Assembly (NCBI RefSeq): GCF_001625195.1
Contig: NC_054389.1
Location: forward strand, 5,080,520 to 5,144,519
From: Drechmeria coniospora
Taxonomy: Eukaryota > Ascomycota > Sordariomycetes > Hypocreales > Ophiocordycipitaceae
Direction: 5' to 3'
Length of the DNA stretch: 64,000 nt
The notes beneath the pieces are model-generated. The model searched no databases. It worked only from the letters and a program-made list of their open reading frames with translations, and had not been told where the DNA came from. A program made the translations under genes and the position numbers. Shown piece after piece: positions 12,046 to 21,356 of the stretch (positions within the stretch are counted from its first letter, which is position 1; each line of letters opens with the position of its first letter).

Positions 12046-12882
12046 TTACGGTATCAGCGGTATCTTCGTGCCTACCCGTCGGCGATACTTGACGTAGTCG
12101 GCTCGGAAAAATTCCACTAGCTTCCTCTCCTCCACCCTGATCCTGCGGCTGAAGAAGACCCAGAGGACTGCGGCGTAGGCGAAGAAGCACACCGTGTTTC
12201 CCAGCACGAGCTGCGTCCCGAGACCCCAATAGAAGAATCCAAAGTAGCTGGGGTGTCTCAGGAAGCCGTAGATGCCGGTCGTGACGAGCGTGTGGGAGTC
12301 GGACTTTCTGGTTTGCACGTGGTGGTTGAAGCTCGCGCCGGCCTCGAGCATGGCCACCGAGCGGACCACCTGGCCGACGACCACCATGGTGAGGCCGACG
12401 GCGAGGAACACGGGTCCGGAGCGGAAGGGCGCCCAGGAACGGTGGGGAAACAGCAGGCTCACGAGAAGGCATTCGAGGAAGGCGGCCGTGTGGGCGACGG
12501 CGTAGGAGGGCCAGTTGGCGGTGAGAAGGAAGCTGTCGATGCTCGCGACGAGCGTATTCCTCTCCGCCGTCGTCCAGAACTCGAGAAAGTGGAAGAGCGC
12601 GAGGGCGAGGACGAAGAAGGACGCGCGCCAGATGGGGCTCGAGGTGTAGAGCAGAATGCCGACCGTTGCCACTGCTGCTGTCGCGGCTGCCATGCCGAGG
12701 CAGAAGGCGCGAAGGGCGATGCCGGCGAGGGACTTTGGTTGGCCGGCGAAGAAGGGCTTCAGTGGCGACTCTTGTCCTTCACCGTCGAGCCGCACTTCAT
12801 CCCTGTCCTCAAGGGGGAGTCGGTTGGACGCAGGCTCCCATGCCATCATCCGATCGCGGGGATGAGGCGCTGCGGGGTCCAT
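12046..12882 (-). CDS. STE14: Protein-S-isoprenylcysteine O-methyltransferase
   Basis: Single exon, 278 aa. It methylates the C-terminal prenylated cysteine of CaaX proteins such as Ras and a-factor-like pheromones, at the ER membrane with S-adenosylmethionine. Several hydrophobic segments lie between residues 53 and 245. The C-terminal third carries the family signature: T-G-I-Y-G-F-L-R-H-P-S-Y-F-G-F-F-Y-W (residues 202-219), then R-I-R-V-E-E-R-K-L (248-255) and Y-V-K-Y-R-R-R-V-G-T-K-I-P near the end. The ATG at 12882 is the first ATG in frame; upstream codons are open but have no ATG. The ~50-residue hydrophilic N-terminus is not conserved in the family. The gene converges with DGAT1, about 220 bp from its stop. 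Confidence 0.93.
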   Translation of the reverse strand: MDPAAPHPRDRMMAWEPASNRLPLEDRDEVRLDGEGQESPLKPFFAGQPKSLAGIALRAFCLGMAAATAAVATVGILLYTSSPIWRASFFVLALALFHFLEFWTTAERNTLVASIDSFLLTANWPSYAVAHTAAFLECLLVSLLFPHRSWAPFRSGPVFLAVGLTMVVVGQVVRSVAMLEAGASFNHHVQTRKSDSHTLVTTGIYGFLRHPSYFGFFYWGLGTQLVLGNTVCFFAYAAVLWVFFSRRIRVEERKLVEFFRADYVKYRRRVGTKIPLIP

Positions 12883-13978
12883 GCTGGCTAGAGGTGAGAC
12901 TTCTCGACGTCCTTGGCTCCTCAAAGGGGTTTGCAAGGGTTTGCAAGGGGGTTGATGAAGAAAGCGGCCAGTTCTAGGCGATCACGTCGCGGTGGACATG
13001 GCGATGAGTGGGTGAGTGTGAAGGTGAAGGCCTAGAAGACGAAAAGAAGGCGGGCCCAGGTTTCAACACCCAATTCCAGAGCGAGTGTGCCAGAAAAGAA
13101 ATTCTGGAGTGCCAATGTTCTGTAGTACAATATTGTCCTTGTCGTATCTTGCTTGGGTCTGATTGTTCGGCGAGGAACAATAGCAAGTCGAATGCGCCAA
13201 TCGAAGATGATCTAGGTCGCGGACCTGCGTCAAGCAGATGATTTGCAGGCCGACGGGAGCCAAGGCTGTCGAATTTTCTCTAGCGCCTTCTTCAGCAGGC
13301 ACTCCTACGAGTATGGTGCACTATTCCACTAAAAAAGTAGTGCATTTGGAGCCTATTTGATCAACACGCTCGATTTGCTAGCCAAGAGATTTGCTTCAAG
13401 AGTTGACCGCGATACACACCCGACGGCTGGTAATGGAAGTCTGGCGAGTTCTCTTGACACGAAGGCTCCACCATTCCATTCGTTGCGGACAGGCAGCGTA
13501 ACAATAGTCCGACAGAGACACGACATGACTGGACTGATGTCCCTGCTTCCGCTCCACCTCGAGTTCGGCCATCTCGTTCACAAATAAGCATCCAAGCAAC
13601 CCATACACGCTCAACATATGCATCGAAAGTCCGGAAGAAGCCGGTGTTCTACGTGGTTCCAGCCCAGAGAAAAAAAATACTAGATCGTCACCATTGATCG
13701 CGCATGTACCTCTGGACGGCGGGTCAGCAAGAGAAGTGCACCGGTGGCAAGGGTGTGCTTACGCGTCGCTCGCCAGGCGCCGTTCTTGACATGGGAATCC
13801 TATAGTGATGTTTCCATCGTGCGTTCTTCCCATCGTAACTCCGCCTCGGCTCGGTTGCTGGGGACGTCCCGGTTGATATCGTCCGGAGGAAGACTGCGGG
13901 CTTCGGACAACGGGCCCGGGAGATTGACCCGTCCGCGTCAGGTCATCGTCATGCTGTAACGGTATGATGGCGACTTCT
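12883..13978. other. Intergenic region
   Basis: About 1.1 kb between two minus-strand genes: the STE14 promoter and the 3' side of the TMEM170-like gene. Only short open frames are present, with no recognisable product. I see no tRNA, repeat or mobile element. Confidence 0.4.
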
Positions 13979-14475
13979 TCATAGGCCGCCTTGGATAGAA
14001 AAGGAGGAGATGATGAGGATGAGGACGTTGATGAAACCCCAAGAGCACGGGATCCACGTATTCATCTCGTAGTAACCTGCCTGGTAGACGGCGCCAAGCC
14101 TTTTCGCTTCTTGTCAGCCCAGTCCGCATCGGCGGCGCGGCTTTCCGTCAGGGCACAGAGCACTTACATGACGCCAACGATGCTACCTGCCAGAAGCGCC
14201 TCCAGGGCGGCCGTGACGAGATAGACGACGGGCACAGCCCAGAGGAAGCGCCACGACGACTGCTTCCAGCGGTGCGTCGACATGGCGACGAGAACGGCGC
14301 CTAGGTGAAAGATGGCGTAGGCGATGAGGGTCCATAGTACGGTGAAGTGCCAGACGTCACGGATGTAGTAGAGTGTGTAGATGCGCTTCGATGTCGGGTC
14401 CGTGAGCGTGTGCACGTTGAGCGACGGGAAGCGTGGTGACTCGTAGTCCTTGGGGGGGTCGTTCGGGTTCGGCAT
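13979..14475 (-). CDS. TMEM170-like integral membrane protein
   Basis: Two exons on the minus strand, 14475-14168 and 14099-13979, give 142 aa. The splice joins V-M to L-G-A-V-Y and runs to the conserved ending W-G-F-I-N-V-L-I-L-I-I-S-S-F-S. Three hydrophobic segments are visible: around W-T-L-I-A-Y-A-I-F-H-L-G-A-V, around the W-A-V-P-V-V-Y-L-V-T stretch, and at the C-terminus. Size, topology and the terminal motif match fungal members of the TMEM170 family, which in animals are linked to ER and nuclear-envelope shape. The function in fungi is not established, so I give no symbol. The start is the first ATG in frame (14475), beginning M-P-N-P-N-D-P-P. Confidence 0.8.
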
Positions 14476-15042
14476 TCCGTCAAAGGCCTGCCTTCCTTCC
14501 CCCACCGAGGCGAGACGAGCGAGAACGTAGGGTCAGCGTCGGGCGTCGGGCGTCATGAGGGGCCTCGCGAGGGTGTTGGCGTGTTGGCCGATGAAGCGAT
14601 CGAATGGCAACGGGCCAATGTTGTTGTTGTGTGTACTCTCATGAGTTGCAAGTGCGAGAACGGAGCACTGTCGGGTAACGTTGTTGTGCACAGTGCGATC
14701 CCATCGCAGCAGGCTCCGGTACAAAAATTGGCTGAAGGGCAGGGGGCGGGGTGGTGCGGGCACAAGCGGCTAGCGGATAAGCCTGGCCCTGGAACCTGCA
14801 AGCTGCCCTGGGATTCCTCCCCTGCCAATGTGGTACGCAGCCAAGTAAATACTGTGAATACTCAAGTACTTAATTACAGTACGGAGTACTCCGTAAGTAC
14901 AGTATTTACAACGTACATGTACAACTACATGTACGAGCAAGTGCGTTGGTACCTACCCGTACCTGGCAATCAAGTAATAATACCTACCCAGTACTTATAC
15001 ACCTACTCCGTACAGTAAGTAGCCTGGAAGTACTCCGTAGTT
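14476..15042. other. Intergenic region with palindrome island
   Basis: No gene. From about 14850 to 15040 it is a palindrome island, with AGTACGGAGTACTCCGTA at 14879-14896 and more copies near 15003 and 15030. This island directly abuts the left target-site duplication of the SINE. Confidence 0.5.
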
Positions 15043-15534
15043 ACCATTATATATATTCAGATTTATTAGTCTATATGCAGCCTCAGAGGCTATGATAGAC
15101 CGGAGCCCAGACTAAGTACATCAATTTAACCGGTGCACTAACCTTAGGGGGGTATTTACCAGCATATAGTGTGAGAAGGATAGGTTACCCACAGAAGTTC
15201 GTACCCTTCCAGCCCTTTCCTCCGGCACTGTACCAAAACTTCCGTCCTTCTGTAAGCTCCTACCCACTGAGAGTCACCTCCTCGAGCCTCGTCCCTATAT
15301 GCGTCTTGAGGAAAACGACTACATTGTAAGTAGAGAAAAAAACCTAAGACCCCTATGTCCTTTTGTACCTCGTCCGGCCCTCCGCGCGATGTGGTTATAG
15401 GTGGGGGCTATGGGTTTCGAACCCACGACCTTCCCGTCTCAGAGTTGCTAGGTGCCCAATCTAACAAGACCTACTTGGGTTGGCCTGCCATCGGGCGTCT
15501 TAACCACTAGACCACCCGACCCCCAAAACCATTA
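15043..15534 (-). mobile_element. tRNA-derived SINE (candidate) with 7-bp target-site duplication
   Basis: Read on the minus strand, the element starts near 15524 with a tRNA-like head. It contains a perfect RNA polymerase III A box (TGGTCTAGTGG, plus-strand 15504-15514) and B box (GGTTCGAAACC, 15413-15423). An unrelated body of about 350 bp follows, ending in an AT-repeat tail (TATATATA) at about 15050-15057. The heptamer ACCATTA occurs immediately outside both ends (15043-15049 and 15528-15534), as expected for a target-site duplication made by reverse-transcriptase-driven insertion. There is no coding capacity and no poly-A tail. That combination of pol III promoter, tRNA head, simple-repeat tail and duplication defines a SINE. 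I cannot test copy number from one window, and no second copy is present here. Confidence 0.7.
15402..15524 (-). other. tRNA-like head of the SINE, Gln(CTG)-like, with internal insertion
   Basis: Not called as a functional tRNA gene. The T-arm G-T-G-G-G/T-T-C-G-A-A-A/C-C-C-A-T is intact. The D-arm region TGGTCTAGTGGTTAAGACG resembles fungal tRNA-Gln or tRNA-Glu. A CTCTGAG anticodon loop (CTG, Gln) is flanked on the 3' side by CGGG, which pairs with CCCG upstream. The acceptor stem pairs for five G-C pairs, then has a G-U and a C-A mismatch. About 45 nt are inserted before the anticodon loop, not at the normal intron position one base after the anticodon. A and B boxes are 80 nt apart. Confidence 0.55.
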
Positions 15535-15716
15535 CAATAAGTTGAAATTCCTTGTGCCAGGCCTGAGGTGAGCCTCGGCAACGGTTCCGACTACCGCTGA
15601 CACCTTCGACTTGCCTCGCCCGAAAGCTATTACATCTTCACTTCCCGGTTTTGCATCGACATCGAATTTCACAACTCGATGCCCGTCCCTATATTGTCAC
15701 TCCCTCGACTCCAACG

Positions 15717-17798
15717 ATGCCTGCAGACAGGCTTCTCAACACAGTACTAAAGTACTACCAAGACGTCCACGACCCCCCCAAGACGGACCAGATAATCGGC
15801 ACGACGACCCAGCTGCTCGCCCAGCTCTCCAATCCCCTCAACCTCAGCCTCCTCACCTCCCAGCTTCTCACGGCGCGCGCCATATGGCATCGCCAGGATG
15901 GTCCCCGAACGGCGATACGAATCATCGGCATTTACCACACCGCGGCCGCGCGTGTGCGTGACCATGAGATGCAGAACGCCAAGCATGCGGCAGCCTCTCC
16001 GATGGAAGGCACAAGGGAAGCCAACAGCGGGCTGCGATGCGACGCCTGGGCACGAGCCGTCGTAAAGGGTGCAGACGAAAGATCTAGACGATGGCAGCAC
16101 CTCCTCGTGTTGACGGGGATCCTCGTCGGCATGGAGGGCAACAACAGGCGCGCCTTGTCGAGCGGCCTGCGAAGCACCCTCGAGCAGGCCGTCGTCACCG
16201 CCGCGAACCTCGCGCTGGACGAGAATGTCGAGGACGGGCTTCCCGCAGCGGCATCCATCGTCACGGCCCTAAACTTTGCGTTCCCCCTTCTCTCCGACCA
16301 CCGCAGGGCCCAGATCAACTGCAACGCCCTGCTCCCCATGGCCGTCTGGGCCATCACCGCCGAGGAGGGCTTCTGCGACGGTCAGTTCCTCAAGGCCATC
16401 GCCCGAGACACGACCGAGACGGCAGCGGCGCTGCTCCACTGGCCTGCCACCTCGCCCTCCTCGCGATTGCTGCAGGACATGGACAAGCAGCCGTTGATGG
16501 CCAACGTGGGCCCGCTTGCCAAGCTGGCCGGCTTCGCGGTGCAGCATGCGACGGACACGGCCGCCGTGCTGCAGGCCCACGATGCCCTCGCCGTCTTCAC
16601 CAGCAGGCTCCTCGACTGCTGGGCGAGGAACCCCCTGAGCGGTGTGGACGCAGCTTCGGAGGGCACCTGCCTGACGGCCGACACCCTTCAAAACACCTGG
16701 CCGCTGCTCTGGCAAGTCTTGCGGAAGCTTCTCTACGGGACCGTCGCCGTCCTTCACGCCATCGTCTCTCGCAGCTTGCTAGACCCTCGCATGCTTGCCC
16801 ACGGCATGGCCCCGGGCGTATCCGCCACGTCGCTGCACATCCTGCGAAATCTTTACTTCATCTCGTCGAGAAACGGCAACGGAGCGTTCCAAGTCTACAC
16901 CTTCTCATACCTGACATCCATCGACGTCTTGTCAAAGGACGCGGCCGCGACGGATGCCTTCCTGCGCGAGCTGCGGCCTGGAGATGCTTCGTCGGTCCCG
17001 GTGGCACCATTCCAGAGGATGCTGGATCTGTTCTACCTGAACGTCGCCGAGCATCTCCCGCTCTCGCTCTCGGTCGAGGCTTGCGAGAATCTCATCATCA
17101 AGCCGGCCATGACGTACATTTCCTACGACGGGCCCATGACACCATCCATGGCTGAGCTCTTCGAATCGGCCCACAGCGCCATACTTTCCGTCCTCTGCTG
17201 TCCCCAGCACAGCCCCCTCACCATCCAAGTGGCCCCCTTCTACATCGTCAAGCTCTTCGAGTCCTTTCCCGACCGCATGTCGCCGCGGCAGTTTCGCGTA
17301 GCCTTCAAGACGGTCATGGAGATCGTCTCGCCGCCGTTCCCCATCGCAGCCATGGATCCCCACCTGTCCGAGACGTTGCTGGAGATGCTCCGGACCAGCA
17401 TCGCCGCCGCGCCTGCCGCGCCGCTCGACCCGTCGGCCAACCAGCCACCCCACGCCGGGTTGACGCAACAGGACGAGGTGCCCATGTCTGTGCAGAGTTC
17501 TCTCGTCATGGCCCTCGTCGACTCGCTGCCGTTCCTGCCGCTCCCGCTGGTGGAGGAGTGGCTCACCGTCACGGCGCAGACGATGAACGGGATAGCGGAC
17601 CCGAGGCTGCGGGCGCCTGTGAAGAGCCGATTCTGGGATGTCCTCGTCAACGGCGAGATGGACGTCGAAAGGTCGACGATGGGCGTTGCCTGGTGGGGAA
17701 CCAAAGGAGGCCGCGAGCTGGTCTTGTCCGGCGAGCGTCGTGAGGAGCCGATGATGAGCGGCGCCCTCGTGCGTGACGGGAACGCAGGTCGGCTGTGA
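15717..17798 (+). CDS. PEX8: Pex8-like peroxin (peroxisomal matrix-protein import)
   Basis: Single exon, 693 aa, beginning M-P-A-D-R-L-L-N-T-V-L-K-Y-Y; I chose the first ATG (upstream in-frame codons lack one). The protein is alpha-helical, rich in Leu and Ala, with no clear transmembrane segment, which fits an intraperoxisomal peripheral membrane protein. I recognise the N-terminal region (D-Q-I-I-G-T and L-S-N-P-L-N-L blocks) as that of the filamentous-fungal peroxin annotated as Pex8 (once Pex17 in Yarrowia). Pex8 links the docking and RING subcomplexes of the import machinery. It usually ends in a PTS1 tripeptide; here the end is G-R-L, a non-canonical variant. The assignment is from memory of the family and less secure than its neighbours. 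The SINE ends about 180 bp upstream. Confidence 0.6.
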   Translation: MPADRLLNTVLKYYQDVHDPPKTDQIIGTTTQLLAQLSNPLNLSLLTSQLLTARAIWHRQDGPRTAIRIIGIYHTAAARVRDHEMQNAKHAAASPMEGTREANSGLRCDAWARAVVKGADERSRRWQHLLVLTGILVGMEGNNRRALSSGLRSTLEQAVVTAANLALDENVEDGLPAAASIVTALNFAFPLLSDHRRAQINCNALLPMAVWAITAEEGFCDGQFLKAIARDTTETAAALLHWPATSPSSRLLQDMDKQPLMANVGPLAKLAGFAVQHATDTAAVLQAHDALAVFTSRLLDCWARNPLSGVDAASEGTCLTADTLQNTWPLLWQVLRKLLYGTVAVLHAIVSRSLLDPRMLAHGMAPGVSATSLHILRNLYFISSRNGNGAFQVYTFSYLTSIDVLSKDAAATDAFLRELRPGDASSVPVAPFQRMLDLFYLNVAEHLPLSLSVEACENLIIKPAMTYISYDGPMTPSMAELFESAHSAILSVLCCPQHSPLTIQVAPFYIVKLFESFPDRMSPRQFRVAFKTVMEIVSPPFPIAAMDPHLSETLLEMLRTSIAAAPAAPLDPSANQPPHAGLTQQDEVPMSVQSSLVMALVDSLPFLPLPLVEEWLTVTAQTMNGIADPRLRAPVKSRFWDVLVNGEMDVERSTMGVAWWGTKGGRELVLSGERREEPMMSGALVRDGNAGRL

Positions 17799-17828
17799 CG
17801 CAGTGCGACATCCAAAGTCGCCAGACGA

Positions 17829-18783
17829 ATGCCATGTCGCTTCTTTTTGCTGTCTGCCTGCTCGTCTGCGACTGGCTTGGCGACTGCCAGGTCGGCGGCG
17901 GCCTCGTCATCGGCCAGGGATTCCTTGGCAGCTCAACCGATGATTGCCACCTCGGCCGGTAGTGACTCGAGCGTCTCCCCGTCCGGTGCCAGCGACCCCG
18001 ATCCTTTGGCTATCCTCTCGACAGCTACGGCACCTTTCGGCGAGGCAACGGCAACAGCTTCCACGGGGACCACCTACCCCCTGGCGAGGGGGACTTGGAC
18101 ATCGAGGGCGGCGACGAGAAGCAGCGATGCGAGGTCGCTCCAGCCAGCCAAACGCCCATCATCGCGGGGATTCCGCTGCGCCGTGCGGTGGCAACGACAG
18201 GTTGGGGATCGAATGCGGCATCAACATGTCGGGCCGCTGCCAGGAAGCGACGTACGAACACGGCGTCTGCGTCAACGGCAAGTCCGTCTGCCGGACCCTG
18301 TCCTACGCCAGCGACAAGGAGTGCGAGAGCCATCTACCAGCAGCGTTCCGGCGACGAAGTCGCGCGATGCACGCTCGACGTCTGCGAGGATTTTCCGACG
18401 CGGCCCGGCGTTGCGAGCGCGTACCCCAGCCGGACGGTTGCAAGGACGTAGGTGAGTACGCATAGGCACTTCCACGACGGTATCACTTGCGCCGAGGTCC
18501 ATCAGGGTCTCTATCTCATCCCTCAGTGCGCCGGCGACCTAGGCCGCGATGGGTCAGCACCCCAGCCCAGGGGCGGTGCAGCCGTCAGCGGGTGGACATT
18601 GCCTGGTCGCGGGGCGACAGGCCCATGAATCACGACGCCTGCGACGGCCTCGCCTTCTGCCGCAACGCCTCCCTCACGGGGCAGTGCATTCTGAAGTACG
18701 GTCCGGCGGGGGAGGCAGGGGCAGGCCCAGCAGCTGGGGCGGCGCAAAACGGATCCTGTCAATGCGTGGGAGCAAACTGCTAG
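17829..18783 (+). pseudogene. Decayed gene for a secreted cysteine-rich protein
   Basis: Coding-like segments sit in different frames. One has a hydrophobic start (ATG 17829 or, in another frame, 17834) and a Ser/Thr/Ala-rich stretch. Next is a Cys-rich segment at about 18190-18330 with several spaced cysteines. A second short Cys segment at about 18335-18420 is in another frame. A third, around 18475-18545, contains D-G-I-T-C-A-E-V-H-Q-G-L-Y. The last, at about 18620-18783, has N-H-D-A-C-D-G-L-A-F-C and ends S-C-Q-C-V-G-A-N-C at a stop. No intron with proper splice sites links them; the gaps are often too short. The simplest reading is a secreted Cys-rich protein gene with several frameshifts. 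I do not recognise the family. A poorly assembled but intact gene is possible. Confidence 0.4.
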
Positions 18784-21356
18784 ACATTGGTGTACACCTG
18801 AGTGTACATGCATGCAAGTCTTAGTATTTATTACCTGTTACGTTTACCTTTACGTCGACGGATAAGTAGGTATACTCGAATCCTGGTGCGGAATGAAGAG
18901 CTCCCTGCTTGGTAGTGGTCCGTACCCAGCACTGCAGTTTTACTCGCAGTGTATGCATGCACTGTACGATACGACGCAGGTACACCTAGAGCACGGGCAT
19001 GCATGCTACTTAACATGTACAGTACGGAATATTAATTACAGAATGATTCAATCGGTCAGAGGTATTACTCCTGCGTTCTCATCCCTGCCATTCTTCTCCT
19101 CCTTTGACCTCTCCCACTCCCCTCACGCCCACTCTCGCACAAGCTGCCGCAAAGGAGGCTACTGCACTGCACGAAGCACTCGTCGCAGAGTCCAATCGTG
19201 ACGCTAGCCCAGCCGTCGCAGGTTTGCCGCCGACACCTGCTGACTCTCCCACGCACATACCTTTTTTTTTTTTTCAAGTCATGATGCTTGCGTGATGGAG
19301 CTGACGGGTTTGCGAGTGAGACATGCTTCGGCCGTCCAAGGTGAATGAAGTGCGGAACCTGATGAGCTGTCCTCATCCTCAGCGGCGGCCTCCCAATCTC
19401 ACATTGGCACGGAGAACGATGCTATTACGTCACGCTACAACAAGTTTGGGACACGAACGAACACGAATTAGCACTGGGTGGGCCGTCGCGTCGGTTGCGC
19501 CTCCCCTCCTCGCCTGTCTCCTCCCCCATCTAAAACCATCTAATTACCGCCAACCCACCTGGCGATCGTCCTGCTCGAGCAGGTACGTACCTGCACGCAC
19601 ACTCTCTCCGTGCTCCAAGTAAACCCCTCATCCATGCAATGCATTCTACCCCCTCAGTTCTGACCCAACCTTTCCCGCTCCGGTGCTGGCCCTGTACCGA
19701 AGCTTTCCCTGCTTCTCCTCCCAGCTGCCTACCGCTCGTGCTTCCCGAACTCCCCGAGCCCATCGCGACGCCGGCCATTCAGGTTCCGTAAACCTCGCAT
19801 GTGGGGGCCTTCAGTCGACAAGGCTCAACCTGCACGGCCACTCTCGTGACAATGAACCATCGTCTCGGTCCTGTCTGCTTCGTCCACGTCGGCAAGGTCG
19901 TTCGGCAAGAAGAAGGCCTCGAGCAGGGCTCACGGATGATACGAAGTGCTCGTACGACAACGGGTTACGACGGACGATGCCGAGTTTGCGGGCTGGCAGG
20001 CATACGAGTCCAGAAAACAAGCCTCCGCACGGCAGCTCCATCCGTGTATTCGACAGCTGGCCCATGCCATTCCGATGCTACGCATCCGTCTCACGATGTA
20101 TCAGGGAGGGGGTATGCAGACAGCACGAGCGTGTGCGTGCTTGCACACGCAAGGTTGCCAGTGCCATCGCCCAGCAATCTCGCCAACGCCCAACGTGCGA
20201 CGAGCCGCTTTATGCGCAATGCTTACACGCAGCTGCGGTGCGGTACACTTGCTGGAGTGCACCCACCGTACAGTGTTGCTGGCTCAGTGAGCCCGCTCCC
20301 TGCTCAGCCACCATCCAATTCGACGCTCCAGCATCGCGCGACGAAATTAAAACTGGCGAGCCCCGCACTCGAGCTCCTCGGCATGGAGAGTGACGAATAC
20401 GCATACTTACAGTACTTACTAGTAAATCGTAAATCCTCTCCTCTTCCTTCTCGCTGCCGGAGCAAGTGGTGGGGTGACCAGCTAATTACCCCGCCGCGTA
20501 CGAATACCCCTCACCATCCGGTAGTAAGGGAACTTGCACCCGCTTCCCCACTGGTATGCGGGAAGGATGGATGACGATGCTCCTCCAGGAGACAGCACGA
20601 GCACTTCCTACCACATACAGTACAGCAACATGTACGGAGTACATGTACACCTATGCTTCATTGCTGGGAAAGCCTGCTAAGTTGCCCCGATTCGTTAGTA
20701 TCGTTGACATCACCCCTAGCCTCGACGCCTTCTCAAACGTCTCTCGCGTCATGGCCTGCATGACGGTGGTGGTGTGGTCGTCGTCGTCGTCGTCGTCGTC
20801 GTATTAGTTGGTTGTCGTAGTGGCGGCCCATCTCTGCGCTGGCCGCCAGCCATCGCAGCCAAGGAGCCATCCATCCATCCATCTCCGATTGCTGCGAGTA
20901 CCGGCCAGGCTGGTTTTACCGCCGGGGACGTCCTTTACGGATCGGAGTGCCGGCCATGGGTCTGAGGCCTAGACCCCGCCGTGCGACCAGTCGACGCTCC
21001 ACAGGTGTGGCGGTAGGAAAGCTGGAGTAGCTTTCAGCTCGACAAGCCGCCCGCCTGGTCGTTTCGGGCTCGACGTCATACCGCAAGAGGCCTCTCGATT
21101 CTGCCATTCCTCTGTCCACTCCATGCACTCCATGCACTCCATCCACCTTGGCGCACCAGATCGGCCGTCCTCCGTTGGTTTAAGAGCCGGCCGTTCCCAT
21201 CAATTTCCGAACTCGTCCTCGTCCACCAACACCGTTTCCATCTCATTGTGGACTAAGTCTTCAAGAACTCATCCACGCATTACCCGAGCACTTATCCCAA
21301 CCTAGCTCGAGACACCTCCCCTACCCGCCTCAACCCACTCACCAACAACCTACACA
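18784..21356. other. Intergenic region
   Basis: About 2.6 kb without a supportable gene. It contains palindrome words at about 18790-19030 and 20615-20650, a T10 run near 19263, a GTC triplet microsatellite at about 20778-20802 and CATC tetramers near 20870-20882. Open frames of up to 257 codons (19801-20574) overlap others in different frames, have no domain, and begin at non-ATG codons or in repeat sequence. The pyrimidine-rich stretch before 21357 is probably the leader of the next gene. Confidence 0.4.

Noticed and set aside
12253..12891. 212-codon plus-strand frame opposite STE14
   Set aside because: Antisense shadow; the methyltransferase signature is on the minus strand.
15402..15524. 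Functional intron-containing tRNA gene
   Set aside because: Acceptor stem has a mismatch and the insertion is not at the canonical intron site; flanking duplication and tail favour a SINE.
19801..20574. 257-codon plus-strand frame in the 18.8-21.3 kb spacer
   Set aside because: Starts at a non-ATG codon, has no recognisable domain, and two other long frames overlap it.
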